DNA of 64,000 nt from positions 27,660 through 91,659 of the forward strand of contig NZ_LNSB01000016.1 of NCBI RefSeq assembly GCF_001468285.1, in the 5' to 3' direction. This stretch comes from Sphingopyxis sp. HIX (GTDB lineage: Bacteria; Pseudomonadota; Alphaproteobacteria; Sphingomonadales; Sphingomonadaceae). Of this stretch, positions 28,102-39,100 are shown in pieces (position 1 is the stretch's first letter; each line of letters opens with the position of its first letter). Position numbers and translations under genes: made by a program. The notes beneath the pieces were generated by a model. The model was not told the origin of the DNA and made no database searches. It worked only from the letters and a program-made list of their open reading frames with translations.

Positions 28102-28954
28102 GCCCGCGTCGGGCCAAGGGGGGGCGCACAGCCGCTTCCACACGGTCCGCTCCCGGCTCGAGGCGATGGCGGTCGAGCCAGGGCCGCGCGGCTGGTTCCT
28201 CGAATTCCTCGTCTTCGGTTTCAAGCAGGGCTGGGCATGCCTGTTCGGCGGCCTGATGCTCGCGCTGCTGCTCGGCACGCATCTCTTCTGGCCCGAAAGC
28301 GCGCCGCTCCATCGCTACGACGCGATCACGATCGGCGCGGTGCTGATCCAGCTCTTCATGCTCGCCTTCCGGCTCGAGACACCGAAGGAAGCGCTGGTCA
28401 TCCTGATCTTCCACATCGTCGGCACGGTGATGGAATTGTTCAAGACCGCCGCGGGCTCGTGGCAATATCCCGAGGCGAGCCTGCTCCACATCGGCGCCGT
28501 CCCGCTCTTCTCGGGCTTCATGTACGCCGCGGTCGGCAGCTATATCGCCCGCGTCTGGCGCATCTTCGATTTCCGCTACACCGGCTATCCGCCGCTATGG
28601 GCGACCTATGCGCTGGCGGCCGCGATCTACGTCAATTTCTTCGCGCACCACTGGCTGCCCGACATCCGCTGGCTGCTTTTCGCCGCGACCGCGTGGCTCT
28701 TCTGGCGCTGCCAGGTGTGGTTCCGCCCGCTCCACATCCACCGCCGCATGCCCCTGCTCGTCGGCTGGGCCATGGTCGCGCTGTTCATCTGGTTCGCCGA
28801 AAATATCGGCACTTTCGCCAGAGCCTGGACCTACCCCAGCCAGGACGGCGGCTGGCACATGGTCGGCCTGGAAAAGCTCGGCAGCTGGTATCTGCTGATG
28901 ATCATCAGCTTCGTGCTGGTCAGCCTCGTGCAGCGACCGAAGGCGCCCGATTAA
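28094..28954 (+). CDS. DUF817 family integral membrane protein
   Basis: The 286-residue product has about eight membrane helices. It carries the DUF817 signature area around TPKEALVILIFHIVGTVMELFK and GSWQYPE, and later FIWFAENIGTFARAW. Function is unknown; the conserved charged and aromatic residues in helices suggest a transporter or enzyme, but I will not name one. The gene overlaps amj by 8 nt, and its stop overlaps that of the convergent M24 peptidase gene (TTAA at 28951-28954). Confidence 0.87.
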   Translation: MSEPASGQGGAHSRFHTVRSRLEAMAVEPGPRGWFLEFLVFGFKQGWACLFGGLMLALLLGTHLFWPESAPLHRYDAITIGAVLIQLFMLAFRLETPKEALVILIFHIVGTVMELFKTAAGSWQYPEASLLHIGAVPLFSGFMYAAVGSYIARVWRIFDFRYTGYPPLWATYALAAAIYVNFFAHHWLPDIRWLLFAATAWLFWRCQVWFRPLHIHRRMPLLVGWAMVALFIWFAENIGTFARAWTYPSQDGGWHMVGLEKLGSWYLLMIISFVLVSLVQRPKAPD

Positions 28955-30195
28955 GCGAACGGCCGGTCGATCGACGGCGGCGGTTCGCTGAACCATTTGG
29001 GGCCCGTCTCGGTCATGTAGAAACAATCCTCGAGCCGGATCCCGAATTCGCCGGGGATATAGATGCCCGGCTCGTTGGAGAAGCACATGCCCGGCGCGAG
29101 CTTCGTCGTCTCGCCGCGCACCAGGTTGACCGGCTCGTGCCCGTCGAGCCCGATGCCGTGGCCGGTGCGGTGCGAGGTGCCGGGCAGCTTGTAATGCGGC
29201 CCCCAGCCGAGCCCCGCATAATAGCGGCGCACCGCATCGTCGACCGCCCCCGCCGGCGTGCCGAGCTTCGCCGCGGCGAAGGCGACGTCCTGCCCCTTGC
29301 GCATCTGGTCCCACACCTGCCGCTGGCGCGGGTTCGCCTTGCCGTAGACGAAGCTGCGCGAAATGTCGGACTGATAGCCGTGGACGGTGGCGCCGCAGTC
29401 CATCAGCACGACTTCGCCGTCGCGCACCGCCTGCGGCTTGCCCGACCCGTGCGGATAGGCGCTCGCCTCGCCGAGCAGGATCAGCTCGAACTCGCTGCGC
29501 CCGCCGAGCGCGGTCGTCGCGGCCGCCATGATCGCGCCGATGTCGGCGGGGGTCATCCCCGCCTCGATCCGCGGCGCGGTGTGGCGATAGGCGGCGATGG
29601 TGATGTCCGACGCGATCTGCATCAGCGCGATCTCGGCTGCCGACTTGTGCATCCGGCACCCGCGCACCACCGGCGCACCGTTGACCACCGTCGCCTCCGG
29701 CATCGCCTTTTCGAGCCCGTCGACCGCGAAATAGCGCACCGTTTCCTCGACGCCGATCTTGCCCTTCGCCAGCCCGCGCTTGCCGAGCCAGGCCGCGACC
29801 GCCGCGAGCGGATTCTCGTCCTCGTTCCACGTCAGAACCTCGGCATCGATGCCTAGGCTCTCGCGCACCGACGGTTCCTCGAAAAAGGGCGTGACGACCG
29901 CGACCTCGCCTTCGCGGGTCAGGATCGCCGCGGTCAGCCGCTCGCTGCGGTTCCAGCGCACCCCGGTGAAATAGATCAGGCTCGACCCCGGCTCGATCAG
30001 CAGCGCGCCGATGTCGTTCGCGGCCATCAGTTCCTTCGCCTTGGCGAGGCGCGCCAGACGCTCGGGCTTGCCGATCGGCACCGCCTTCGCCGCGAGGTTC
30101 GGGAGGCCCGCGGTGTCGGCGGCGAGCACCGATGCCGGCAGCGTCGCCGCCAGCCCGGTCAGCGCCGCGGTTCCCAGAAAGTGCCGCCGGTACAT
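28951..30195 (-). CDS. Exported M24-family peptidase (Xaa-Pro aminopeptidase type)
   Basis: The 414-residue product begins MYRRHFLGTAALTG, a twin-arginine-type export signal ending near AAD at residue 27. ATG 30195 is chosen because GAGGGG lies just upstream; an ATG at 30213 would only precede it. A creatinase-like N-terminal domain is followed by the pita-bread domain. Metal ligands appear in MDCGATVHGYQSDISR (two Asp) and TGHGIGLDGHE (His), with the Glu residues in FSNEPGIY and GIRLED. It probably cleaves dipeptides or proline peptides in the periplasm. It follows the namZ-like gene by 10 nt. Confidence 0.9.
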   Translation of the reverse strand: MYRRHFLGTAALTGLAATLPASVLAADTAGLPNLAAKAVPIGKPERLARLAKAKELMAANDIGALLIEPGSSLIYFTGVRWNRSERLTAAILTREGEVAVVTPFFEEPSVRESLGIDAEVLTWNEDENPLAAVAAWLGKRGLAKGKIGVEETVRYFAVDGLEKAMPEATVVNGAPVVRGCRMHKSAAEIALMQIASDITIAAYRHTAPRIEAGMTPADIGAIMAAATTALGGRSEFELILLGEASAYPHGSGKPQAVRDGEVVLMDCGATVHGYQSDISRSFVYGKANPRQRQVWDQMRKGQDVAFAAAKLGTPAGAVDDAVRRYYAGLGWGPHYKLPGTSHRTGHGIGLDGHEPVNLVRGETTKLAPGMCFSNEPGIYIPGEFGIRLEDCFYMTETGPKWFSEPPPSIDRPFA

Positions 30196-30205
30196 CGTTT
30201 TCCCC

Positions 30206-31414
30206 TCAGTCATAGATCAGCAGATCGGCGATCTCGGCGCGCCACGCCGCCTCGTCAGGCCCCGCCAGTGCATCGAGATCCCCCGCCTCGGCCGCGGCAT
30301 CGTCGACCCATTCGCGCAGGCCCGTGCCGCCGTTGATCACGTCGATCGCGAGCACATCGTCGGTATATTCATATTTGAAATCCTTGCCGCGCCAGATCGG
30401 ATAGTCGGGATAGAGCGACCGGATCGCCTTGAACCCCAGCGCCTGCACGCGCCACGGCCGGAACGCCGCATGATCGTACCAGCCGCCCTCGGCATGGATG
30501 AACACGCCGTTGTTCAGCACCTTCATATGCTTGTGGAAGGTCGGCTCGAACCAGATGTCGCGCAGCCTGCACCCCGCGAGCCATCCGGGCGCGAGCCGCT
30601 GCATCTCGGCGATCACCCCCTTGGCGTCGATATCGGGCGCGCCGAAGAGTTCGAGCGGACGCGTCGTCCCGCGCCCCTCGCTCAAGGTCGCGCCCTCGAC
30701 CATCACCGTCCCCGCATAGGCGCGCGCCATGTTGAGGTTCGCGGCATTGGGGCTGGGGTTGATCCACACGCGCTCGGTGGGCCAGCCGAAGCCCGGGCCA
30801 TCGGGCTGCCACCCCTCCATTTCGATCACGCGGTACTCGACGTCGAGCCCGAAATGGCGGATGAACCAATGCCCCATCTCGCCCATCGTCAGCCCGTGGC
30901 GCATCACCATCGGCCCCGCGCCGACAAAGCTTTCCCAGCCCGGCTGCAGTAGAGTGCCTTCGACCGGTCGCCCGGCGGGATTGGGCCGGTCGAGCACCCA
31001 CACGCCCTTGCCATGCGCCGCCGCGGCTTCGAGCACATAGAGCAAGGTCGTGACATAGGTATAGATGCGGCAGCCCAGGTCCTGCAGGTCGACCAGCATC
31101 ACGTCGAAGGTGTGCATCGACTGCCCGCTCGGCCGCCGCACCTCGCCATAAAGGCTGAACACGGGCATGCCATAGGTCGGGTCGGTGAAGTCGGGCGACT
31201 CCATCATATTGTCCTGCAGGTCGCCGCGCACGCCATGCTGCGGCCCGAACACCGCGGTGACGTCGATCCCGGCGGCGACCAAGGCGTCGATGCTGTGCGT
31301 GAGGTCCGCGGTAACCGAAGCCGGATGCGCGAGCAGCGCGACCCGCTTGCCCTCGAGCGGTTTGCGAAGCGCGGGGTCGGCGAGCAGGCGGTCGATACCG
31401 AAGGCAATTGTCAT
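30206..31414 (-). CDS. DUF1343 / NamZ-type exo-beta-N-acetylmuramidase
   Basis: NamZ of Bacillus removes terminal N-acetylmuramic acid from peptidoglycan fragments. ATG 31414 (MTIAFGIDRLL) gives 402 residues, the usual size for the family, and overlaps the upstream stop by 4 bp. Family features are VALLAHPASVTADLTHS, the FGPQHGVRGDLQDNM loop, MLVDLQDLGCRIYTY and LDRPNPAGRPVEG. No signal peptide is visible from this start, so it may act on imported wall fragments. A cell-wall recycling role together with the exported peptidase next door is plausible but inferred. Confidence 0.88.
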   Translation of the reverse strand: MTIAFGIDRLLADPALRKPLEGKRVALLAHPASVTADLTHSIDALVAAGIDVTAVFGPQHGVRGDLQDNMMESPDFTDPTYGMPVFSLYGEVRRPSGQSMHTFDVMLVDLQDLGCRIYTYVTTLLYVLEAAAAHGKGVWVLDRPNPAGRPVEGTLLQPGWESFVGAGPMVMRHGLTMGEMGHWFIRHFGLDVEYRVIEMEGWQPDGPGFGWPTERVWINPSPNAANLNMARAYAGTVMVEGATLSEGRGTTRPLELFGAPDIDAKGVIAEMQRLAPGWLAGCRLRDIWFEPTFHKHMKVLNNGVFIHAEGGWYDHAAFRPWRVQALGFKAIRSLYPDYPIWRGKDFKYEYTDDVLAIDVINGGTGLREWVDDAAAEAGDLDALAGPDEAAWRAEIADLLIYD

Positions 31415-31995
31415 GCGGGCGGAGGTGCCCCAAGCGTCAGCGCAAAGCAATCGGGATGATGGAAGTCGGGCTTGCCCGGCGGATGGCGCAGCGCCCAGTA
31501 GCTTTTGGTGCCGTCGGTTTCTTCGACGACGGCGGAGAGGGCTGCTAGGAGCGGAGCATCCGTCCACCCCCGCGGCAACTGAACCGTCGCCTCCAGCGCG
31601 AGATGCGAGGCACTGCAATCAAGGAATATCGCGGGGGGCTCAATATCGAGATTCTCGCCGCCGTCGCGATAGCTCGCAAACCGGTACGCCGCCCATTGGC
31701 TCGACGGCGAAAAGTTGAACTCCAGATATCCCGGCTCGCCGGGCTGCTTGAGAAAGAGTTCACAGCACGTCGTTTTCCAGAGCCCGTCGGCCCGGTCGCG
31801 TTCCGCCGGGTCAGGAAGCGTGAGGTCAGTCTCGGGCACTTCGATATGATAGCGCAGCCACAGGGCGCCGTCGGGAGACAACTCGAATTGCACTTCGACG
31901 CTCTCAACCGCGCGCGCCGGCGCTTCGGGGTGCGCGATGAGCATCAAGCCTACGGTAGGCTCCGGCCAATCCGGCTCGAGATCAAGCGGCATCAT
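31411..31995 (-). CDS. DOMON-like domain protein
   Basis: The 194-residue product is beta-rich with the pattern of DOMON-like proteins found beside cell-wall genes in alphaproteobacteria. Landmarks are LRYHIEVPE, LWKTTCCELFLKQPGEPGYLEFNFSP split across a strand pair, and WAAYRFASYRDG. It has no signal peptide. DOMON folds bind haem or sugars; which applies here is unknown. It overlaps the namZ-like gene by 4 bp, supporting a shared carbohydrate role. Start could be 31995 or the adjacent ATG 31992. Confidence 0.75.
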   Translation of the reverse strand: MMPLDLEPDWPEPTVGLMLIAHPEAPARAVESVEVQFELSPDGALWLRYHIEVPETDLTLPDPAERDRADGLWKTTCCELFLKQPGEPGYLEFNFSPSSQWAAYRFASYRDGGENLDIEPPAIFLDCSASHLALEATVQLPRGWTDAPLLAALSAVVEETDGTKSYWALRHPPGKPDFHHPDCFALTLGAPPPA

Positions 31996-32118
31996 ATTCT
32001 CCCTGGCTGCCGCGAACTAAAACCAAGGACCGTCCGCATACAAGCTTGAGACAAGCCGATTGGTCGGAAACGAACCGAGTTGGGTTTACCCGTTTCCCAT
32101 GCTAAGCGCCCGCGCGCT

Positions 32119-33345
32119 ATGACCAGTTACAAATCCGATCTGCTCCGCGTGCTCGACAGCCGCGGCTATATCCACCAACAGACCGACGCGGAAGGGCTCG
32201 ACGCCCTTGCCGCCAAGCAGATCATTCCCGCCTATATCGGCTTCGACGCCACCGCACCCAGCTTGCACGTCGGCAGCCTGGTCCAGATCATGATGCTGCG
32301 CCGCCTGCAGCAGACGGGGCACAAGCCCGTCGTGCTGATGGGCGGTGGCACCACGCGCATCGGCGACCCCACGGGCCGCGACGAGAGCCGCAAGATGCTG
32401 GACGACGCGACGATCGAGGCCAATATCGCGTCGATCCGCACGATCTTCGAACCCTTCCTGACCTTCGGCGACGGCCCGACCGACGCGGTGATGGTCAACA
32501 ACCACGACTGGCTGGGCCAGCTCGGTTATATCGAGTTGCTGCAGGAGGTCGGAACCCACTTCACGATCAACCGCATGCTGACCTTCGACTCGGTCAAATT
32601 GCGGCTCGAGCGCGAACAGCCGATGACCTTCCTCGAATTCAACTACATGATCCTGCAGGGCTACGACTTCCGCCACCTGTCGAAGGCGATGGGCGTGCGG
32701 CTGCAGATGGGCGGGTCGGACCAGTGGGGCAACATCGTCAACGGGATGGAGCTTGGCCGCCGCATGGACGGCGCCGATCTCTATGGCCTGACGACTCCTC
32801 TGCTGACCACCGCGGCGGGCGCCAAGATGGGCAAGACCGCCGCCGGCGCGGTATGGCTAAATTCGGATCAACTGTCCCATTTTGATTACTGGCAGTATTG
32901 GCGCAACGCCGACGACCGCGACGTCGGCAAGTTCCTGAAGCTGTTCACCGACCTGCCGCTCGACGAGATCGCCCGCCTCGAAGCGCTCGAAGGCGCCGAG
33001 ATCAACGAGGCGAAGAAGATCCTCGCCGACGCCGCGACCGCGCTGTGCCGCGGCGACGAAGCGGCGCGCACCGCCGCCGAGACCGCCGCGCAAACCTTTG
33101 AAAAAGGGCAGATCGGCGGCGATCTCCCGCAGGTCGCGGCGCCCGCCGAAGGCATCCGTATCCTCGATGCGCTCCGCGAACTCGGCTTCGCGGCGTCGAA
33201 CAAGGAGGGGCGGCGCAAACTCGACGAGGGCGCAGTCAAGGTCGATGGCGTCGTGATCCGCGACCCCAATCATGTGATTTCGCCCGCCGCCGACCCGGTG
33301 CCGCTGAGCCTCGGTGCCAAGAAGCACGGGCTGGTCACACGCTGA
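32119..33345 (+). CDS. tyrS: Tyrosyl-tRNA synthetase
   Basis: The 408-residue enzyme charges tRNA-Tyr. ATG 32119 ([16 protein letters not shown]) is preferred over 32080 because family N-termini begin there. The class I HIGH motif appears as LHVG in SLHVGSLVQ (residue about 53). [28 protein letters not shown] and the KMSKS equivalent KMGKT (about 237) follow. An S4 RNA-binding domain closes the protein ([23 protein letters not shown]-like). It stands alone between divergent and downstream genes. Confidence 0.97.
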   Translation: MTSYKSDLLRVLDSRGYIHQQTDAEGLDALAAKQIIPAYIGFDATAPSLHVGSLVQIMMLRRLQQTGHKPVVLMGGGTTRIGDPTGRDESRKMLDDATIEANIASIRTIFEPFLTFGDGPTDAVMVNNHDWLGQLGYIELLQEVGTHFTINRMLTFDSVKLRLEREQPMTFLEFNYMILQGYDFRHLSKAMGVRLQMGGSDQWGNIVNGMELGRRMDGADLYGLTTPLLTTAAGAKMGKTAAGAVWLNSDQLSHFDYWQYWRNADDRDVGKFLKLFTDLPLDEIARLEALEGAEINEAKKILADAATALCRGDEAARTAAETAAQTFEKGQIGGDLPQVAAPAEGIRILDALRELGFAASNKEGRRKLDEGAVKVDGVVIRDPNHVISPAADPVPLSLGAKKHGLVTR

Positions 33346-33421
33346 CGGCTTGCCGCAGCGTTTACCACTTCTTAGGTGAATCGCGGCGATCACTTCGCGC
33401 TCGACCAGCGAGAGTGATGGA

Positions 33422-33760
33422 ATGCGCAAGATCGACACCAACAAGGCCCATTATGTCGGGCTCGACCAGCGGCTTTCGCCGCGCAGCGACGTCTATTGCC
33501 GCCTGCCGATGATCCTGCCCGACGGCGGCCAAGATATGTGCACCTGCGTCAACATCAGCTCGGACGGGCTGCTGATGCGCTACGAACGCGGGCTCGAAAT
33601 CGGCGACCTCGTGGTGTTCCGCATGCCGATCATCGGCCGCATCGCCGCCAAGGTCATCTGGTCGCTCGCCGGCAAGACCGGCGTCCAGTTCGAAAAGATG
33701 ATCGCGGTCGAGGATTATCTGCCGATGATCCGCGCCATGGGCGCCCGCGGCGACCTCTAA
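33422..33760 (+). CDS. PilZ-domain protein
   Basis: PilZ domains bind cyclic di-GMP. The 112-residue product is a single PilZ domain, with the RxxxR-type element in QRLSPRSD (residues 16-23) and the N-x-S-x-x-G element in NISSDG (about 44-49). Both arginines and the NxSxxG needed for binding are present. The beta barrel ends in GVQFEKM. Small stand-alone PilZ proteins of this size are common in sphingomonads. An EAL phosphodiesterase gene lies 6 kb downstream. Its stop overlaps the recG stop on the other strand. Confidence 0.86.
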   Translation: MRKIDTNKAHYVGLDQRLSPRSDVYCRLPMILPDGGQDMCTCVNISSDGLLMRYERGLEIGDLVVFRMPIIGRIAAKVIWSLAGKTGVQFEKMIAVEDYLPMIRAMGARGDL

Positions 33761-35820
33761 CCGCTCCGGAGCAGCGGCACCGCCGCATCGCGTTCGAACA
33801 GATAAAGGCAGAGCCGCACCGCCTCGCCGCGTGCGCCGTCCATGCCGCCGTCGCGCTCGACGAACAGCCGCGCATCGTCATGCGCCACGGGCAGCAGCCG
33901 CACGAGCTGCTCGGCGCTCGCGACGCGGTAATCGGCGTCGCCCGACTGCTTGAGCCCCAGGAGTTCGCCGCCGCCGCGCAGTTCCAGATCCTTCTCGGCG
34001 ATCACGAACCCGTCGTTCGTTTCGCGCATCAGCGCCAGCCGCTCGCGCGCGGTCTCCGAGAGGGTCTGCGAGCGCAGCAGCAGGCACACCGATTTCGCCG
34101 CGCCCCGCCCGACGCGCCCGCGCAGCTGGTGGAGCTGCGCCAACCCGAAATTCTCGGCATGCTCGACGATCATCAGGCTGGCGGCGGGAACATCGACCCC
34201 GACTTCGATCACCGTCGTCGCGACGAGCACGCCGATCCGGCCCGCCTGGAAGCGCGCCATGACCTCGTCCTTGTCGGGGCCCTTCATCCGCCCGTGCACC
34301 AGCCCCACACGATCGTCACCGAGCCGCAAGCGCAGCAGCGCCGCCCGCTCCTCGGCCGCCGCCAGCTCGCTCGCCTCGCTCTCGGCGACCAGCGGGCACA
34401 CCCAGTACGCCTGCGCCCCGCTCGCGAGATGGCGTTCGAGCCCGCCGATCACCTCGTCGAGCCGGTCGACCGAGACGACGCGCGTATCGACCGGGGTGCG
34501 CCCCGGCGGCATTTCGTCGATCCGCGACACGTCCATCTCGCCATGATTGGCGAGTTGCAGCGTGCGCGGGATCGGGGTCGCGGTCATCACCAGCAGGTGC
34601 GGCGGCCGCTGGCCCTTGGCGGTGAGCATCAGCCGCTGTGCGACGCCGAAACGATGCTGCTCGTCGACGACGACCAGCGACAGGTCGCGGTAATTCACCG
34701 CCTCCTGGAAGATCGCATGCGTGCCGACCAGGATATCGATGCTGCCGTCGGCCAGCCCCATCAGCGTCGATTCGCGCACCCGTCCCTTGTCGCGCCCGGT
34801 CAGAATCGCGATGTTCACCGGCAGCCCCGCGAGCATCGCCTGCAAGGTCGCGAAATGCTGGCGCGCCAGTATCTCGGTCGGCGCGAGCAGCGCCGCCTGC
34901 GTCCCCGCCTCGACCGCGGTCAGCATCGCGCGCAGCGCGACCAGCGTCTTGCCCGACCCGACATCGCCCTGCAGCATGCGCAGCATCGGCACGTCCTGCG
35001 CCATGTCGCCCGCGATCTCGCGCCCGACGCGTTCCTGCGCACCCGTGAGTCCAAACGGCAGCTTGAGCGCCCCGGTCAGCCGCCCGTCGCCGGCGATCCC
35101 GCGCCCCTTGCGTTTGCGCAGCCCCTCGCGGATCAGCATCAGCGCGACCTGGCTCGCGAAAATCTCGTCATAGGCGAGGCGGTCGTGCGCCGCGGCATCG
35201 TGCGGGCTGGCATGCGCGCGCGCCAGCGCCTCCTGCCACGCCGGCCAGCTGCGCAGCGCCAGCAGCGGTCCGTCGATCCACTCGGCGAGCTCGGGGCGCC
35301 GTTCGAGCGCGATCTCGACCAGCTGGTTCAACCGCGCGTTGGTGAGCCCCTCGGTCAGCGGATAGACCGCCTCGCTCGTCGCGATCTCCCCCTCGCCCGG
35401 CTCGCCGACATGGTCTGGATGGACGATCTGGCGCATGTCGCCATAGGCGTCGAGCCGCCCCGACACCTGCCGCGGCTCGCCCAAGGGGAAAAGCTTCTTC
35501 GCCAGCCCCGCGGTGCGCCCGAAATAGACGAGCCGGACATGGTCGCCCGCGCCGTCGAAGGCCTCGACGCCGAAAGGCGCGCGCGGGGACCGCCCGGGGC
35601 GATAATCCTGCGCGGTCAGCGTCACGATGATCTGCTGCCCGACCTGTGCTTGGTCGAGCCGATCGACCGGATAGCGCTGCACCAGCCCGGTCGGCAGGTG
35701 GAACAGCACGTCGACCACGCGCTCGAGCCCGAGCCGCGTCAGCGGCTTGGCGAGCTGCGGCCCGACGCCCTTCAGGTCGGTCAGCGCGGCAAAGAGCGGA
35801 TTGAGTATCTCGGGTCGCAT
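33757..35820 (-). CDS. recG: ATP-dependent DNA helicase RecG
   Basis: RecG remodels stalled forks and Holliday junctions. The 687-residue product has the N-terminal wedge/OB domain (LFHLPTGLVQRYP, YGDMRQIVHPDHV) and Walker A GDVGSGKTLVA near residue 297. The DExH box reads VVVDEQHRFGV, and motif III is MTATPIPRTL. The C-terminal helicase lobe shows VGVDVPAASLMIVEHAE, QLHQLRGRVGRG and the RecG-specific end LRGGGELLGLKQSG. Length is normal. It diverges from sdhE and converges on the PilZ gene. Confidence 0.98.
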   Translation of the reverse strand: MRPEILNPLFAALTDLKGVGPQLAKPLTRLGLERVVDVLFHLPTGLVQRYPVDRLDQAQVGQQIIVTLTAQDYRPGRSPRAPFGVEAFDGAGDHVRLVYFGRTAGLAKKLFPLGEPRQVSGRLDAYGDMRQIVHPDHVGEPGEGEIATSEAVYPLTEGLTNARLNQLVEIALERRPELAEWIDGPLLALRSWPAWQEALARAHASPHDAAAHDRLAYDEIFASQVALMLIREGLRKRKGRGIAGDGRLTGALKLPFGLTGAQERVGREIAGDMAQDVPMLRMLQGDVGSGKTLVALRAMLTAVEAGTQAALLAPTEILARQHFATLQAMLAGLPVNIAILTGRDKGRVRESTLMGLADGSIDILVGTHAIFQEAVNYRDLSLVVVDEQHRFGVAQRLMLTAKGQRPPHLLVMTATPIPRTLQLANHGEMDVSRIDEMPPGRTPVDTRVVSVDRLDEVIGGLERHLASGAQAYWVCPLVAESEASELAAAEERAALLRLRLGDDRVGLVHGRMKGPDKDEVMARFQAGRIGVLVATTVIEVGVDVPAASLMIVEHAENFGLAQLHQLRGRVGRGAAKSVCLLLRSQTLSETARERLALMRETNDGFVIAEKDLELRGGGELLGLKQSGDADYRVASAEQLVRLLPVAHDDARLFVERDGGMDGARGEAVRLCLYLFERDAAVPLLRSG

Positions 35821-35901
35821 GGCTAGTGCATCCCGTCTATCGCTTGCTTGCCCCGTGCGCCACTCCCGGCGTCATGGGCTATCGGGATTCGTACCGTGCC
35901 C

Positions 35902-36162
35902 ATGACCGACCGTCTCAAACGCCTCAAATTCCGCGCCTGGCATCGCGGCACGCGCGAGGCCGATTATATGATCGGCGGCTTTTTCGACCGCTATTCGCCC
36001 GAATGGAGCGACGACGACATCGCATGGTACGAACTGGTGGTCGAGGAGGATGACGTCGACATCATGGCCTGGGCGCTCGGCACCGGGCATCCGCCCGCGC
36101 ATCTCGACCGCCCCGACATGATCGCCGCGATGCGCCGGCTGGACTATATCCCGCTGCCATGA
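35902..36162 (+). CDS. sdhE: FAD assembly factor SdhE
   Basis: SdhE helps attach FAD covalently to succinate dehydrogenase SdhA. ATG 35902 gives 86 residues (MTDRLKRLKFRAWHRGTREAD). The conserved RGxxE motif reads RGTRE at residues 15-19, and the five-helix bundle continues with WYELVVEEDDVDIMAWALG. An ATG further upstream at 35848 would add 18 residues not seen in the family. It overlaps mfd by 4 bp, and the recG-sdhE-mfd arrangement is common in alphaproteobacteria. Confidence 0.93.
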   Translation: MTDRLKRLKFRAWHRGTREADYMIGGFFDRYSPEWSDDDIAWYELVVEEDDVDIMAWALGTGHPPAHLDRPDMIAAMRRLDYIPLP

Positions 36163-39100
36163 CTCGAAGTGCCGCCGACATCTTTGCCGCCATCGCGTCG
36201 GCACCCGCGCCGCTGACGATTTCGCGCGCGGCCGACGGTTTCCTGCCGCTGCTGCTCGCCGACTTGGCGCGCGCCAGCGACAAGCGCCTCGTCTATGTCG
36301 CGACCGACGATGCCGCGATGCAGGCGGTCGCCGACGCGGCGCCCTTCTTTGCGCCCGACCTCACCGTCCACCGCTTCCCGGCATGGGACTGCCTTCCTTA
36401 TGATCGCGCGGGTCCGTCGATGCGCGTCAGCGCCGACCGGCTCGCGACGCTCTCGGCCCTACAGGCGGCGCCGAAGCGCGGCGAGCTGATCCTGACCACC
36501 GTCGCCGCGGTTACCCAGCGCACGCTCACCCCCTTTCGCGTCCGCCAGCTCGCGACGACGCTCGCGCCCGGCCAGCGGATCGACCGCGACGCGCTCGCCG
36601 AGCTGCTCGTTTCGAACGGCTTCAGCCGCGTCGATACCGTCGCCGACCAGGGCGAGTTCGCGGTGCGCGGGGGCATCGTCGACCTCTTTCCCGCGGGCGA
36701 GGAAACGGGCCTGCGCGTCGATTTCTTCGGCGACGAGATCGAGAGCATCCGCCGCTTCGACCCCGCCGACCAGCGCAGCCTCGGCCCCGCCAGGGCGCTG
36801 CAACTGCTCCCCGCCGCCGAGACCCTGCTCGACCAGGACACGATCAAGCGCTTCCGCTCGGCGTACCGTGAAATCTTCGGCGCGCAGGCGACCGGCGATC
36901 CGCTCTATCAGGCGGTCAGCGAAGGGCGGCGCCAAGCGGGCATGGACCATTGGCTGCCCTTGTTCGAGGAGCGGCTCGCGACGATCTTCGACCATATCGA
37001 CCCGGCGACCCCCGTACTGCGCGGCCACCGCACCGAGGCGACCGCCGAGACGCGCTTCGCCGCGATCGCCGACTATCATGCGAACCGTGTGGCGGCGGCG
37101 CAGGAACAGGCGGGCAGCTATCGTCCGCTCAAACCCGAGACTCTCTACCTGACCGAGAGCGAGTGGAGCACCGCCGCGGCGAGCCGCCCGGTGCATGTCG
37201 TCACGCCTTTCGACGTGCCCCCTGCCGCTACCGTCGTCGACCTCGAAACCTTCGCCGCGCGCGACTTCACCCCCGAGCGCACCGCCGACCTCAACGTCTA
37301 CGACAAGGTCGCCGACCATCTCTCCGACGAACGCCGCAAGGGGCGCCGCACAATCATCGCCAGTTACTCGGGCGGCGCGCGCGAGCGCCTGTCGGGGCTG
37401 CTGCGCGACCATGGAGTGACCTCGCTCGCGCCCGCCGACAGCTGGCAGGAAGCGCTCGGCACCGCGTCGGCGGAAAGCGGCGGCACCACCGCGATGGTCG
37501 TCCTGCCGCTCGACCATGGCTTTGCCAGCGACGCGATCAGCCTGCTCACCGAACAGGATATCCTCGGCGAAAGGCTCGTCCGCCGCCAGAAGCGCCGCAA
37601 GAGCGCCGACGCCTTCCTCGCCGAACTCGCGACGCTCAGCGTCGGCGACCTCGTCGTCCACCTCGACCATGGCATCGGGCGCTACGAAGGCCTGACCTCG
37701 ATCCCGGTCGGTAACAGCCCGCACGACTGTGTCGCGCTGACCTATGCTGGCGGCGACAAGCTCTATGTCCCGGTCGAGAATCTCGACGTCCTCTCGCGCT
37801 ACGGCGGCGAGAGCGAGGGGGTCGGGCTCGACAAGCTCGGCGGCGAAGCGTGGCAGCGCCGCAAGGCGCGGATGAAGGAGCGGATCCGCGAGATCGCGGG
37901 CGAATTGCTCGCGACCGCCGCGGCGCGCGCGCTGCGTCCCGGCGAACTGCTCGCCGCCGATGCCGCTTACCCGGCCTTCGCCGACCGCTTCCCCTATCAG
38001 GAGACCGACGACCAGGACCGCGCGATCGGCGACGTGCTCGCCGACATGGCGTCGGGGCGCCCGATGGACCGGCTGGTGTGCGGCGACGTCGGTTTCGGCA
38101 AGACCGAAGTTGCGCTCCGCGCCGCCTTCGTCGCGGCGATGGCGGGGGTGCAGGTCGCGCTGGTCTGTCCGACCACGCTCTTGGCCCGCCAGCATTTCAC
38201 CAACTTCGTCGAGCGCTTCAAAGGCTTCCCGGTCAACATCGGCCGCCTGTCGCGCCTCGTCCCCGCCGCCGAGGCGCAGAAGACGCGCGACGGCCTCGCG
38301 AGCGGCCAGATCGACATCGTCGTCGGCACGCATGCGGTGATCGCGAAGGCGGTCGAGTTCAAGAACCTCGGGCTCGTCATCGTCGATGAGGAACAACGCT
38401 TCGGGGTGGTCCACAAGGAGCGGCTGAAGCAGCTAAAGACCGACGTCCATGTGCTGACGCTGACCGCGACGCCGATCCCGCGCACCTTGCAGATGGCGAT
38501 GTCGGGGCTGCGCGAACTCAGCGTCATCCAGACGCCGCCGGTCGATCGCCTCGCCGTGCGCACCTATGTCGCGCCCTGGGATCCCGTCGTCATCCGCGAG
38601 GCCTTGCTGCGCGAGCACGACCGCGGCGGGCAGAGCTTCTTCGTCACCCCGCGGATCAAGGACCTTCCCGATATCGAGGAGTTCCTGCGCACCCGCGTGC
38701 CCGAAATCAAATATGTCGTCGCGCACGGCCAGATGGCGCCGGGCGAAGTCGAGGAGCGCATGGGCGCCTTCTACGACCGCAAATATGACGTGCTCGTCTC
38801 GACCACCATCGTCGAGAGCGGCCTCGACATCCCGAGTGCCAATACGCTGATCGTCCACCGCGCCGACCGCTTCGGCCTCGCCCAGCTCTACCAGCTCCGC
38901 GGGCGGGTCGGGCGCTCGAAGACGCGCGCTTACGCCTATCTGACCACCCCCGACCATGGCGCGATCACCGACACCGCCGAGAAAAGGCTCAAGCTGCTCG
39001 GCGATCTCGATACGCTGGGCGCGGGGTTCCAACTCGCGAGCCACGATCTCGACATTCGCGGCGCGGGCAATCTCGTCGGCGACGAGCAGTCGGGGCATAT